From Streptococcus sciuri (GTDB lineage Bacteria > Bacillota > Bacilli > Lactobacillales > Streptococcaceae): DNA of 64,000 nt. A model generated the notes under the pieces. That model had not been told where the DNA came from and ran no database searches. It saw only the letters and a program-made list of their open reading frames with translations. The stretch's first letter is position 1; each line of letters opens with the position of its first letter. The translations under genes were made by a program, and so were the position numbers. The stretch covers positions 1 to 64,000 of the forward strand of contig NZ_JANUXX010000001.1 of assembly GCF_024814375.1 (NCBI RefSeq), written 5' to 3'. This document shows positions 1 through 8,015 of the stretch, piece after piece.

Positions 1-1613
1 CATGTGTCGCTACCTGTCACCTCATCGTGCTTACCACTAAAGCTGTAGTCATTTTGCGTGTCGGTTGCTGGGGTCGCATCGCCTGCTCCCTCAAAGGTGA
101 CCGTTTGACTGGTTGGAACCGTCTTGTCAGTTATGATTGGAGTGTATAAAAAATTCACAACCGTGTTAGCCAGTTTCCATCCGTTACCGTAAGAGCCCCA
201 TACTGGATCTGTTTTCAATACTGGTGTTTCAGTCGGTGTATCAGGTAATGAGCGTTTGTTCCGTGTGGAGCCTGTTGAGGTACTTTTGGTTACATCAAAA
301 GCAGGAATGTAAAAACTAGCATACTCCCCTGGTTTGACATTCTTAATGACAAATTTGTCTGTACCTCTGGTAGGATTTTGAGCAACTTCTGATAGTCGTA
401 CTGTCTTTCCGTTAAATGTTGCTGTTGCTTGAAAATCAGCGGTTCCCTTATCATCAGTAAAGGTTATTGTATAGTCAACTTGAACACCATTTTTGGTTTT
501 TGTGTGGTGAAATTGCTGTTCTCCTTTTTTAGCGGAGCGGGAGATATTAGCAATCCCCTTAGCATTTTCAGGAATCTGAACACTGTATCCTTTCTTCTCA
601 AAGGGGGTAATGTTGTATTCCTGACCTACTACGACCTTTCTTTTGATGGTTGGAAAAACCTTTTTGCCCTTGGGATCTACGAAATTGATTTCTTGAGTGA
701 AGATTTCAGGAATACTCATCCTCACAATACTTGTGGGCTTAGAAACATCACCAGTCATTTTCTTTTTAGTAATAAAATGATAGTCAAAACTTAGATTACC
801 AGAAGTACTATTAACAACGAACTGATCTTTTTCGTTAATGTTGACAGAAACTGATTCTAAGTTGGTTTTTTCGCCATTTTTCTCAATAGGCTGGTAAACA
901 GGAGTGGGTTCGGTATCTCGATCAGTAACTGCTTTGTGAATCGCAGCATACGTTTCTCCTTCAGGTATATTTTGGGAAACAACAAGTGTATCTGTTTTGC
1001 TGATTTTCACATTGGCAAAGGTATAGTGATCTGCGTTAGGGTCTTTTACGATGTTGTCTGGTGTCTCAGGTAACTTAAGAGTCCAACCTTGAGGCAAATC
1101 CTTGGGGTCGACATCTACATTACCGTCAGAATCGGATTTCTTATCCGCAAAGTAAGAAGCATCTGAGTAAACAATAGGTTTTGCAGGTTCACTTACTTGG
1201 CTAGTGTTGGGACTTTTGGGATCCTCCTTAGACGTTTGGTCTGTGGAAATTGGTGCGCTTGTCCTATCTTCTACAAGCGCTTTGTGTGGAGCAACATCGT
1301 TAGTAGGAGCACTTTGAGTAGCTTGCTCAGCAGTTTTCGGTGCTGTTTCAGCTTTTGGCTCTTGAGTGGTAGTAGTAACGACAGTACTATTTGATGTGCT
1401 TTCTTGATTTGTTGTCGAAACAGTGGGTGTTTTGGCACTGTCAGGCGCATTTGAAGGAGCAGTGATAGTGACTGTAGCAGAGGTCTTATCCTGCTGTTCC
1501 GCAGACACTTGTGTAGGTGTTACAAAAGCAAAAGCGAGACCTAGCAGAACACTAGCTGCTCCAAAATGGTATTTTCGAATGGAAAATACCTGTTTCGTTT
1601 TAAATTTTTTCAA
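1..1613 (-). CDS. YSIRK-type surface protein, N-terminal part (runs off window)
   Basis: Large secreted, probably wall-anchored adhesin-like protein; only about 537 N-terminal codons are present because the frame stays open to base 1. I chose a TTG start at 1613 because AAAGGAGA lies about 10 nt upstream and the next residues form a YSIRK-type export signal (FSIRKYHFGAASVLLG), with probable cleavage after TQVSA near residue 37. A low-complexity Thr/Glu/Ser/Pro-rich linker follows (residues ~40-150), then repeats beginning 'NFVDPKGKKV' and 'TVTFEGAGDATPATD'. The second resembles the start of a mucin-binding (MucBP/MUB-like) or fibril repeat, but I cannot assign it. The LPXTG anchor would lie outside the window. 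A consensus promoter precedes it. Ligand unknown. Confidence 0.85.
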   Translation of the reverse strand, partial: MKKFKTKQVFSIRKYHFGAASVLLGLAFAFVTPTQVSAEQQDKTSATVTITAPSNAPDSAKTPTVSTTNQESTSNSTVVTTTTQEPKAETAPKTAEQATQSAPTNDVAPHKALVEDRTSAPISTDQTSKEDPKSPNTSQVSEPAKPIVYSDASYFADKKSDSDGNVDVDPKDLPQGWTLKLPETPDNIVKDPNADHYTFANVKISKTDTLVVSQNIPEGETYAAIHKAVTDRDTEPTPVYQPIEKNGEKTNLESVSVNINEKDQFVVNSTSGNLSFDYHFITKKKMTGDVSKPTSIVRMSIPEIFTQEINFVDPKGKKVFPTIKRKVVVGQEYNITPFEKKGYSVQIPENAKGIANISRSAKKGEQQFHHTKTKNGVQVDYTITFTDDKGTADFQATATFNGKTVRLSEVAQNPTRGTDKFVIKNVKPGEYASFYIPAFDVTKSTSTGSTRNKRSLPDTPTETPVLKTDPVWGSYGNGWKLANTVVNFLYTPIITDKTVPTSQTVTFEGAGDATPATDTQNDYSFSGKHDEVTGSDT

Positions 1614-1650
1614 AATTAAAAATCTCCTTTAAGCAACAAAAATTGTAGCC

Positions 1651-1679
1651 ATTATACACCTACTAAAATCGCTTGTAAA
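1651..1679 (-). promoter_or_regulatory. Promoter of the YSIRK surface protein
   Basis: Reading the minus strand, -35 TTTACA (1679-1674), a 17-bp spacer and a perfect -10 TATAAT (1656-1651). The start codon at 1613 lies about 38 nt downstream of the -10, leaving a short leader with a good ribosome binding site. I see no obvious operator. Confidence 0.75.
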
Positions 1680-2136
1680 GGGTTTTCTTAAACTTTTTGT
1701 TATAAAATATTCTTATGAAATAGATGGCGCAATCAGTTGCATAAGCCAGTATAAAAGCTACAAAGACTGCTAATAGTGCACCTATTAAATTATAAAAAAT
1801 ATTTATATGTAATCCATTGAACTAAAAAATAAATATTATATAAAATCAATTCTCATTTCTTTTCAAAGATGAAAATCAGAGAAAACCTTTTCTCATTTTA
1901 GAATCTTTTACTAAAATATGAGAAAAAATGATGTAACTCAATAAAAAGATGAATTGTTTATTTTCTGATTGATGGTGTGTTAGTCTGTCAATGGAAAAAA
2001 GGGCATTTTTCATGAAGATGCTTGGTCTGGTGCGGTGTTTACAATAGTCAGTTACTTTATTAATTCATCGATTTTCTACTATTATATAGTCGAGCTATTG
2101 ATGAAAAAATAGTTTTAAAAAATAACAATGAAACCC
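1680..2136. other. AT-rich intergenic region, no gene seen
   Basis: I find no convincing coding frame. The one structural feature is an imperfect inverted repeat (TTTTCTCATTTTAG at 1888-1901 against CTAAAATATGAGAAAA at 1911-1926), which could be a weak terminator or a binding site. Nothing else can be supported. Confidence 0.5.
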
Positions 2137-2165
2137 TTTACAAGAATTCTGTGATATGATATAGT
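2137..2165 (+). promoter_or_regulatory. Promoter of the 26-aa peptide gene
   Basis: -35 TTTACA (2137-2142), a 17-bp spacer and -10 TATAGT (2160-2165). It is placed about 31 nt upstream of the small ORF's start and is close to consensus, which argues that the ORF is expressed. Confidence 0.7.
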
Positions 2166-2196
2166 GTTGGAGATTAAGAAAGGAGGGTTTTAAAAG

Positions 2197-2277
2197 ATGT
2201 CTGTAATCGCAATTTTGAAAGTGGTATTTGGCGCTTTGGGTGCTTTGTTGACTTGGCTTTCTGGTCATCTTAGCTAA
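2197..2277 (+). CDS. 26-residue hydrophobic peptide, candidate membrane-active peptide
   Basis: Tiny gene with a complete transcription unit: near-consensus promoter, AGGAGG at 2181-2186 ten nt before ATG, a 26-codon frame and a hairpin with T-run downstream. The peptide begins MSVIAILKVVFGALG and ends TWLSGHLS. It is almost wholly hydrophobic, with one Lys, one His and one Trp, and no Asp or Glu. It has no leader, GG cleavage site or Cys. The size and character resemble leaderless bacteriocins, phenol-soluble modulin-like peptides or type I toxin peptides; I do not recognise the family. No immunity gene, transporter or obvious antisense promoter is adjacent. Function unknown. Confidence 0.6.
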   Translation: MSVIAILKVVFGALGALLTWLSGHLS

Positions 2278-2330
2278 TCCTAGAGATTTTCCATTCAAAC
2301 CATTTGGTTTTCCAGCTATTTAGCTGGGGA

Positions 2331-2363
2331 AATACCTAGACAGTTGTTTAGGTATTTTTTATT
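2331..2363 (+). terminator. Terminator after the 26-aa peptide gene
   Basis: Inverted repeat AAATACCTA / TAGGTATTT with a 9-10 nt loop, followed by a run of T. A second small hairpin (CCAGCTATTTAGCTGG, 2311-2326) sits just upstream. Confidence 0.65.
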
Positions 2364-2715
2364 ACCCTAATAGAAAAAATAAATAGAAGATACTAAAATG
2401 TAAATTGTACAATTAGCTGAAATTCCTACTTCATCTGTTTTTTAGATTTTAAAAAGGAAAAAGTCTTTTGGAAAATCAACTTTCTAGCTTTGTTTATCAG
2501 TGAGTCTAAGACTTTGCTACTGGATAAGATTACAATTTTCACGATAGGAAAACCGCTGAATTCTGTGGAAAATTTTTGGCTAATTTCTCAGTTCTATTGG
2601 TTTTTGTCGACAACGATTATCACTTTATAGGGCATGTGGAAAATCGTGTCTTAGCTATCCAAATATGACAACAGGAAATGAATACTAAAAAAATTTATCT
2701 TTTTGCTATCAATGC
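2364..2715. other. Intergenic region upstream of adcA, no intact gene
   Basis: No frame with a plausible start and ribosome binding site. The stretch 2440-2690 has codon-like composition in one forward frame (about 40 open codons around 2550-2665) and may be a worn-out gene fragment, but I cannot identify it. Confidence 0.4.
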
Positions 2716-2769
2716 TTGAAATTCCTAAAAATCATGTTATAATTAACCAGTAAACAATTAACTAGTTAA
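2716..2769 (+). promoter_or_regulatory. adcA promoter with two AdcR zinc operators
   Basis: -35 TTGAAA (2716-2721), a 16-bp spacer and -10 TATAAT (2738-2743). Two matches to the streptococcal AdcR box (TTAACYRGTTAA) follow: TTAACCAGTAAA at 2743-2754, touching the -10, and a perfect TTAACTAGTTAA at 2758-2769, 15 bp further on. AdcR is the MarR-family zinc repressor. This position over the transcription start would block initiation when zinc is plentiful. Confidence 0.85.
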
Positions 2770-2799
2770 GTATATACTTGACTTGATGAGGAAAGGAAA

Positions 2800-4311
2800 A
2801 TGATGAGAAGAAAATTAGTATGTCTATTGACTGCTGTGGCATTAGTTCTTGGAGTATCGCTTGCCTTTAGCAAAACAGGCTATGCAGAAGATAAGATAAA
2901 GGTAGTGACCACCTTTTATCCTGTCTACGAATTTACCAAGGAAGTCATGGGGGATGAGGGAGATGTTTCACTTTTAATTAAGGCGGGAACTGAACCGCAT
3001 GATTTTGAGCCTTCTACAAAGGATGTTGCTAAGATTCAAAAGGCAGACAGCTTTGTCTACATGAATGATAGCATGGAGACTTGGGTCAGCTCTATCAAGA
3101 AAACAATCGGAGACAGCTCTAAGTTTATCAACGGTACAGGTGATATGCTGCTTCTAGCTGGTAGTGAAGAAGAGCACGAAGAAAGTGGCAAAAGTCATAG
3201 CCACACCTACGATCCACATGTTTGGTTATCTCCAAAACGAGCCAAAACTGTTGTCGAAAATATCCGTGATGGCTTGATAAAAGCTTATCCAGACAAGAAA
3301 GAAACCTTTACTAAAAATGCTACCGATTACATCACTAAGCTAGAAGCATTGGATAAGAGCTATGAAGCGACGCTCTCAAAAGCTAAACAAAAGAGCTTTG
3401 TCACACAGCACGCAGCCTTTTCTTACCTTGCCCTTGATTATGGACTCAATCAAATTGCTATCACAGGTGTTAGTCCTGAGATTGAGCCAACCGCAAAACG
3501 TCTAGCTGAACTTGCAAAATATATCAAAAAATACGATATCAAGTATATTTACTTTGAGGAAACAGCCTCAAGTAAAGTAGCAGAAACGCTAGCTAATGAA
3601 GCTGGTGTTAAAGCAGCAGTGCTCAGCCCAATTGAGAGCCTAACCAGCAAGCAAGAAAAAGCTGGTGAGTCTTACATCTCTATCATGAAATCAAATCTCA
3701 AAGCCTTACAAAAAACAACCTCTGTCAAGGGTAGAGAGATTAAGGCAGAGTTTGGTGCAAGTGAAAAAACGGTTGAAAACGGTTATTTCAAGACAAGTGC
3801 TGTCAAAAACCGCACCTTGTCTGATTGGAGTGGCAATTGGCAGTCTGTTTACCCTTATCTTGTAGACGGTACGTTTGACCAAGTGTGGGATTACAAGGCA
3901 AGACTCAACAAAGATAAAACTGCAGAAGAGTACAAAGCCTACTACACAACAGGTTACAAGACAGACGTTACAAATATCAGTATTGACGGTAGCAAAAACA
4001 CTATTACCTTTACACAAAATGGTGAAAAGAAATCTTTTACCTATAAATATGTCGGCTACAAAATCTTGAAGTACAAAAAGGGCAATCGTGGGGTTCGCTA
4101 CCTCTTTGAAACAGAGGACAAAGATGCAGGCGAGTTCAAGTATGTCCAGTTCAGCGATCATGGTATCAAACCACAAACAGCTTCGCATTTCCACCTCTTC
4201 TGGGGGAAGACAAGCCAAGACGATATCCTAAAAGAAATGAACAACTGGCCAACTTACTATCCTGAAAAACTCTCAGGACACGAAATCGCTCAAGAAATGG
4301 TAGCTCATTAA
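2800..4311 (+). CDS. adcA: Zinc-binding protein AdcA with C-terminal ZinT domain
   Basis: Extracellular zinc-capture subunit of the AdcABC ABC importer. The 503-aa protein has an export signal (residues 1-29) and a cluster A-I metal-binding domain (~32-310) with candidate zinc ligands His67 (EPHDF), His140 (DPHVW) and His204 (TQHAAF). The His-rich loop between the first two is short (HEESGKSHSH). A ZinT-like domain (~320-503) carries His454, His463 and His465 (HFHLFWG). There is no Cys at the cleavage site, so no canonical lipobox; family members in other streptococci that I recall share this. Start set by AGGAAAGGAAA just upstream. It is monocistronic, with AdcR boxes in its promoter; the adcBC permease genes are not nearby. 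Identification is firm. Confidence 0.95.
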   Translation: MMRRKLVCLLTAVALVLGVSLAFSKTGYAEDKIKVVTTFYPVYEFTKEVMGDEGDVSLLIKAGTEPHDFEPSTKDVAKIQKADSFVYMNDSMETWVSSIKKTIGDSSKFINGTGDMLLLAGSEEEHEESGKSHSHTYDPHVWLSPKRAKTVVENIRDGLIKAYPDKKETFTKNATDYITKLEALDKSYEATLSKAKQKSFVTQHAAFSYLALDYGLNQIAITGVSPEIEPTAKRLAELAKYIKKYDIKYIYFEETASSKVAETLANEAGVKAAVLSPIESLTSKQEKAGESYISIMKSNLKALQKTTSVKGREIKAEFGASEKTVENGYFKTSAVKNRTLSDWSGNWQSVYPYLVDGTFDQVWDYKARLNKDKTAEEYKAYYTTGYKTDVTNISIDGSKNTITFTQNGEKKSFTYKYVGYKILKYKKGNRGVRYLFETEDKDAGEFKYVQFSDHGIKPQTASHFHLFWGKTSQDDILKEMNNWPTYYPEKLSGHEIAQEMVAH

Positions 4312-4363
4312 GAAAATAGGAAAGGCTAGATTAAATGTTTCTAGTCTTCTATTTTTAACTTTT

Positions 4364-4411
4364 AACACTAAAAAACCATTTCCAATAATTTGGAAATGGT
4401 TTTTTAGTGTT
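4364..4411. terminator. Bidirectional terminator between adcA and rpmE2
   Basis: A perfect 22-bp inverted repeat (4364-4385 / 4390-4411) with a TAAT loop. A-tract and T-tract flanks let it end transcription from both converging genes. Confidence 0.9.
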
Positions 4412-4427
4412 AAATGACAAGTATGGT

Positions 4428-4670
4428 TTACTTGAGACCGTATTTTTTGTTGAAACGATCCACACGTCCGTCTGCTTGAGTGAATTTTTGACGACCTGTG
4501 TAGAATGGGTGTGAATCTGATGAAATTTCAACACGGATAAGTGGGTACTCAGCACCTTCAAATTCAACTGTTTCTTTAGAAGACTTTGTTGAACCACTAA
4601 GGAACTTGTAGCCAGTAGTAGTATCCATAAAAACTACTTGACGATATTCTGGATGGATATCTTTTTTCAT
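4428..4670 (-). CDS. rpmE2: Ribosomal protein bL31 type B
   Basis: Large-subunit ribosomal protein of 80 aa, beginning [10 protein letters not shown] and ending NKKYGLK. It has no CxxC pair, so it is the zinc-independent type B form, which in many bacteria supports ribosomes during zinc limitation. An in-frame ATG 14 codons upstream exists, but AAAGGAAA about 10 nt before 4670 and family alignment fix the start here. It converges on zinc-regulated adcA. I see no AdcR box in its own upstream region, only a TATAAT at 4730-4725. Confidence 0.93.
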   Translation of the reverse strand: MKKDIHPEYRQVVFMDTTTGYKFLSGSTKSSKETVEFEGAEYPLIRVEISSDSHPFYTGRQKFTQADGRVDRFNKKYGLK

Positions 4671-4838
4671 GTTTAACAATTTTCCTTTCTGCCATAGCTT
4701 CTTGTGAGCCATAGTTTATTAACCATTATAGTTTATCAAAACCTGTCTAACTTGGCAAGCTTTTTTTGATTGATTCGCAAAAAAGATTTTTAAAACAGTT
4801 AAGTAATTGTCGTTATTAGACTTTAAGACTTAGAAAAA

Positions 4839-5765
4839 TTAAAGAAATAGTTCTTTTAATTCTTGGAAAATTTGGGCGTTTTCTGCCGCGCTGTAGGAGT
4901 TGGCACCGCTAGCTAGAGGATGCCCTCCTCCATCATGACGTTTAGCTATGGCATTGATAACCTTGTCTTTACTGCGTAAACGTACACGGTAATGCTTGTC
5001 AGCTTGCTCGACAAAAATCGCCCAAGCTTTGATACTATCAATTTTTCCAGGACTTCCAACAATAGCGGCAGTTTCGGCATCAGTCACATCAAATTTTTTG
5101 AGTATCTCTTGTGTCAGTAGAACACAAGCTGCACCAGTCGGATCAATCTCAAGATGTTCGAAAACATAACCTTGCAACTTAGCGATTTTTAATGGGAAAG
5201 AATCCATTTGACGTGATAGAGCTGAAAAGTCAAATGGAAACTGTCGGAGATAACTTGCAATAGCTAGCGTTTTACTGCTAGTTGCTGGATAGAGAAAACG
5301 TCCAGTATCGCCGATAATACCGATGTAAAGCAAGCGAGCCGCTTCATCTGAGAGAGAAAGTCCAACAGTCTGTGCAAAATCGCAGATAATCTCGCTAGTA
5401 CTAGAAGCTGTAGTATCTACATAGCAAATATCACCATAGCTATCATCGTTTGGATGGTGATCTATCTTAATTAAAAAAGCTCCACTAGCATAGCGTTTAT
5501 CATCAATACGAGGTGTGTTGGCTGTATCTGTAACAATGACGAGAGCGTCTTGATAGTCGCTATCTGTCACTTCATCCATGTGTGTTATCCAATCTAAAGT
5601 TGGTTCATTATGACCTGTTACAAGGACACGTTTATCTGGAAAATTATGCGTGATAATTTTTTTCAGTCCGACTTGACTACCTAAAGCATCTGGGTCTGGC
5701 TTCATATGGCGATGAATGATAATGGTGTGATAATATTCTATTTTAGCTAAAATCTCTCGAAACAT
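4839..5765 (-). CDS. DHH-family phosphoesterase (NrnA-like)
   Basis: Cytoplasmic DHH/DHHA1 phosphoesterase of 308 aa. This family includes the nanoRNase/pAp phosphatase NrnA and cyclic dinucleotide-linear product hydrolases; the exact substrate cannot be told from sequence. Visible motifs: MKPDPDALGS near residues 21-30, the DHH signature in KIDHHPNDD, GDTGRF mid-protein, and the DHHA1 motif GGGHPLASGA near the C-terminus. I prefer the ATG at 5765, preceded by AAAAGAGAA, over one 17 codons upstream because family members begin at this point. It is a single gene divergent from the flavodoxin. Confidence 0.85.
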   Translation of the reverse strand: MFREILAKIEYYHTIIIHRHMKPDPDALGSQVGLKKIITHNFPDKRVLVTGHNEPTLDWITHMDEVTDSDYQDALVIVTDTANTPRIDDKRYASGAFLIKIDHHPNDDSYGDICYVDTTASSTSEIICDFAQTVGLSLSDEAARLLYIGIIGDTGRFLYPATSSKTLAIASYLRQFPFDFSALSRQMDSFPLKIAKLQGYVFEHLEIDPTGAACVLLTQEILKKFDVTDAETAAIVGSPGKIDSIKAWAIFVEQADKHYRVRLRSKDKVINAIAKRHDGGGHPLASGANSYSAAENAQIFQELKELFL

Positions 5766-5894
5766 GTTATTCTCTTTTCTAGTAAAAGTTTTTTCCATTA
5801 TAACATAAATCTCCACAGGTATTCATAAGAGATGATTTTAAATGCTATTTACCATTTCTTTTAAAGCAAAAAATTAAGAAAATAATCAGTCTTT

Positions 5895-5924
5895 TTGACA
5901 ATAACCTATCAAATAAACTAAAAT
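5895..5924 (+). promoter_or_regulatory. Flavodoxin promoter
   Basis: -35 TTGACA (5895-5900), an 18-bp spacer and -10 TAAAAT (5919-5924). A second possible -10, TAGAAT, lies a little further downstream. The start codon is 30 nt away with AGGAGG-like spacing. Confidence 0.6.
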
Positions 5925-5953
5925 TATGCTAGAATGGATAATAGGAGGAATAT

Positions 5954-6397
5954 ATGGCTTTAGCAAAAATTATTTATGCTAGTATGACTGGTAATACAGA
6001 AGAAATCGCAGATATCGTTGGACAGAAGTTAGAAGAATTAGGTCATGATGTGGAGATTGACGAATGCACAACTGTTGATGCTAGTGATTTTGAGGGTGCA
6101 GATATCGCAATTGTCGCAACTTACACATATGGTGATGGTGATTTACCCGATGAGATTGTAGACTTTTACGAAGATTTAGCAGACCTTGATTTGTCTGGTA
6201 AAATTTACGGTGTGATAGGTTCTGGAGATACTTTCTACGACTATTTCTGTAAAGCTGTCGATGATTTCGAAGAGCAGTTTGCACAAACGGGTGCTGAAAA
6301 AGGTGCTGAGAGTGTCAAGGTTGATTTGGCAGCTGAGGATGAAGATATTAAAAAATTAGAGGCTTTTGCAGAGACACTGTCTGCTAAGTTAGGATAG
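5954..6397 (+). CDS. Flavodoxin
   Basis: Short-chain flavodoxin of 147 aa, a cytoplasmic FMN electron carrier. The phosphate-binding loop SMTGNTEE is at residues 10-17. The later FMN-contact loops ATYTYGDGDLP and GSGDTFYDYFC are both intact. The protein is strongly acidic, as expected. AGGAGGAA precedes the ATG. It is followed by the chorismate mutase and crcB genes in the same direction; a weak hairpin in 6405-6447 may separate it from them. The redox partner is not identifiable here. Confidence 0.93.
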   Translation: MALAKIIYASMTGNTEEIADIVGQKLEELGHDVEIDECTTVDASDFEGADIAIVATYTYGDGDLPDEIVDFYEDLADLDLSGKIYGVIGSGDTFYDYFCKAVDDFEEQFAQTGAEKGAESVKVDLAAEDEDIKKLEAFAETLSAKLG

Positions 6398-6525
6398 ACA
6401 CATAAAACGATGAGTTATCGAGCTTAGGACGAAAGCTCATGGTTTTTATGTACTATAAAAAAGTTTCTATCTCTATTGGTCTAGTTTTGATAGGCTTGAT
6501 ATTTTTCAGAAAGGATATCATAAAT

Positions 6526-6795
6526 ATGAATCTAGTAGATATACGTAAAGCCATTGATACACTTGATAAAGATCTGGTTACTTTATTAGAGAAGCGTATT
6601 CAACTTGTTTCTGAAGTTGTCGCTTATAAAAAAGCAACAGAAACCGCTATTTTTGATAAAGAGCGTGAGAAAGCCATTCTCGATAAAGTTGCTTTCTGTG
6701 TGATTAATAAAGAATTTGAGGAAACAATTGTAGCGATATTTGCTGATATTATGAAACAATCACGCCTTTATCAGGAAAAACAAATGCATGACTAG
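6526..6795 (+). CDS. Chorismate mutase, AroQ class
   Basis: Monofunctional AroQ-type chorismate mutase of 89 aa converting chorismate to prephenate for Phe/Tyr synthesis. It is all-helical, starting MNLVDIRKAIDTLDKDLVTLLEKR with the conserved Arg-Asp-Leu-Leu-Arg/Lys pattern, followed by KKATETAIFDKEREKAIL. The frame opens 29 codons earlier, but that extension is an unrelated hydrophobic stretch; AGAAAGGATA ten nt before 6526 marks the true start. It overlaps the next gene by 8 nt, so it is translationally linked to crcB. Confidence 0.88.
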   Translation: MNLVDIRKAIDTLDKDLVTLLEKRIQLVSEVVAYKKATETAIFDKEREKAILDKVAFCVINKEFEETIVAIFADIMKQSRLYQEKQMHD

Positions 6796-7171
6796 TCTAA
6801 GAGAAAGCGTGATTATTTTTATTGGCGCCCTTTTTGGTGGTTTATCACGCTATTTATTTGGTCTTTTATTTCCAACTTTATATGGTTTATCTATTGATAC
6901 GCTTATTATAAATTATTTAGGGACTTTTCTACTTGTCTTTTGTATTAAAGGTTATTTGAGTCGAAAAGGTCTATCGTCTGCCTGGCAACTAGCTTTAGGG
7001 ACAGGATTTTGTGGTAGTTTTACGACTTTTTCGAGTGCGATGTTGGATTTATTCAAATTCGTTGAAACTGGTCGTTACCTTGTTTTTTTCTGCTATAGTG
7101 TCTTGTTAGTTTTTGGCGGATTAGGTGTTGCCTACTTATCTTATTATCTGTTAGAAAAATTGGAGAAGTAG
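6788..7171 (+). CDS. crcB: Fluoride channel CrcB/Fluc, subunit 1
   Basis: Small membrane protein of 127 aa with four predicted transmembrane helices, a Fluc-family fluoride exporter channel. Signature stretches: GALFGGLSRY at the N-terminus, NYLGTFLLVF in helix 2 and GFCGSFTTFSS around the break in helix 3 (the Phe-rich fluoride path). It overlaps the chorismate mutase gene and is followed after 3 nt by a second crcB, the usual heterodimer pair. I see no fluoride riboswitch upstream. Confidence 0.92.
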   Translation: MTSLRESVIIFIGALFGGLSRYLFGLLFPTLYGLSIDTLIINYLGTFLLVFCIKGYLSRKGLSSAWQLALGTGFCGSFTTFSSAMLDLFKFVETGRYLVFFCYSVLLVFGGLGVAYLSYYLLEKLEK

Positions 7172-7174
7172 GGA

Positions 7175-7501
7175 ATGACTATCATTTACATGTTGCTTTG
7201 TTGTGGTGTTGGGGCTCTTCTACGTTTTTATCTTTCACGATGGAATGTTGCGCCAGCTTATTTGGGAACTTTTTTTGCAAATATTCTGGGTTGCTTTTGT
7301 CTCGGACTGTCCTATCATTATTGTCAGGATAGTTCAGTTTATCTCCTACTTGCAACAGGATTTTGTGGAGGGTTGACTACTTATTCTACTTTTCAAACGG
7401 AGTTGTTATCACTTTTGCGAACTCCAAAATATCTAGTGGTCTATGTCATTTCAACCTATAGTCTAGGATTTTTGGCGATTTGTGTAGGTTATTTTATTTA
7501 A
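7175..7501 (+). CDS. crcB: Fluoride channel CrcB/Fluc, subunit 2
   Basis: Second Fluc subunit, 108 aa, four predicted helices. Motifs are GVGALLRF, GTFFANILGCF (the conserved Asn on the fluoride path) and GFCGGLTTYST. The tandem arrangement with a divergent partner of similar size fits the dual-topology heterodimer seen in Gram-positive bacteria. It starts 3 nt after the first gene's stop, so the two are co-translated. No terminator is obvious before the rplS promoter. Confidence 0.92.
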   Translation: MTIIYMLLCCGVGALLRFYLSRWNVAPAYLGTFFANILGCFCLGLSYHYCQDSSVYLLLATGFCGGLTTYSTFQTELLSLLRTPKYLVVYVISTYSLGFLAICVGYFI

Positions 7502-7506
7502 TCCTC

Positions 7507-7535
7507 TTTACAGAAGTGGATGAGTATGATATACT
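7507..7535 (+). promoter_or_regulatory. rplS promoter
   Basis: -35 TTTACA (7507-7512), 17-bp spacer, -10 TATACT (7530-7535). It begins six bases after the crcB stop codon, so rplS has its own start. Confidence 0.75.
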
Positions 7536-7541
7536 TTTAAG

Positions 7542-7620
7542 AGTGTGTGATGGACACACAAAAAACGGCTAATCCGCTGGGACAAGAACTTTATGATTAG
7601 TAAGAGAAGGAGAAAAATAA
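7542..7620 (+). promoter_or_regulatory. Possible L19 ribosomal-protein leader
   Basis: The ~79-nt leader of rplS holds a stable hairpin (GTGTGTGATGGACACAC region, 7543-7560) and a second paired segment around GCGGATTAGCC / CTAATC-like sequence. L19 leaders are known autoregulatory elements in Firmicutes. I infer this one from position and structure and cannot confirm it by covariance. Confidence 0.4.
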
Positions 7621-7968
7621 ATGAATCCATTAATTCAGAGTTTGACAGAAAGTCAACTTCGTACTGATATCCCATCGTTCCGCCCAGGTGATACTGTGCG
7701 TGTACATGCTAAAGTTGTCGAAGGAACGCGTGAACGTATTCAGATTTTTGAAGGTGTCGTTATTTCTCGCAAAGGACAAGGCATTTCAGAGATGTATACT
7801 GTTCGTAAAATCTCTAGCGGTATCGGTGTGGAACGAACTTTCCCAGTACACACACCACGTGTTGAAAAAATCGAAGTTGTTCGTTACGGTAAAGTGCGTC
7901 GTGCGAAACTTTACTACTTGCGTGCATTGCAAGGTAAAGCAGCTCGTATCAAAGCAGTTCGTAAATAA
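7621..7968 (+). CDS. rplS: Ribosomal protein bL19
   Basis: Large-subunit protein of 115 aa at the 30S-50S interface. Recognisable from the N-terminus ([15 protein letters not shown]), the central [16 protein letters not shown] and the basic C-terminus ending KAVRK; length is standard. Strong AGAAGGAGAAAA before the ATG. It has its own promoter and leader and a terminator directly after, so it is monocistronic. Confidence 0.97.
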   Translation: MNPLIQSLTESQLRTDIPSFRPGDTVRVHAKVVEGTRERIQIFEGVVISRKGQGISEMYTVRKISSGIGVERTFPVHTPRVEKIEVVRYGKVRRAKLYYLRALQGKAARIKAVRK

Positions 7969-7989
7969 TTCTGATACAGTTGTATCAAG

Positions 7990-8012
7990 TCTGCCAAAAG
8001 GCAGATTTTTTA
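7990..8012 (+). terminator. rplS terminator
   Basis: TCTGCC-AAAA-GGCAGA stem-loop followed by six T. It ends only about 4 nt before the tRNA gene. Confidence 0.85.
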
Positions 8013-8015
8013 CTT

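Noticed and set aside
429..794. Forward 121-codon frame in the first kilobase
   Set aside because: It is the antisense shadow of the YSIRK surface protein, which has promoter, ribosome binding site and export signal on the minus strand.
2095..2298. 67-codon minus-strand frame over the small peptide gene
   Set aside because: No ribosome binding site or promoter, low-complexity composition; the plus-strand 26-codon unit has all signals.
2440..2690. Histidine kinase or other gene relic upstream of adcA
   Set aside because: Some codon-like stretches but no motif I could defend in any frame.
3706..4218. 170-codon minus-strand frame inside adcA
   Set aside because: Antisense shadow of a firmly identified gene; no start signals.
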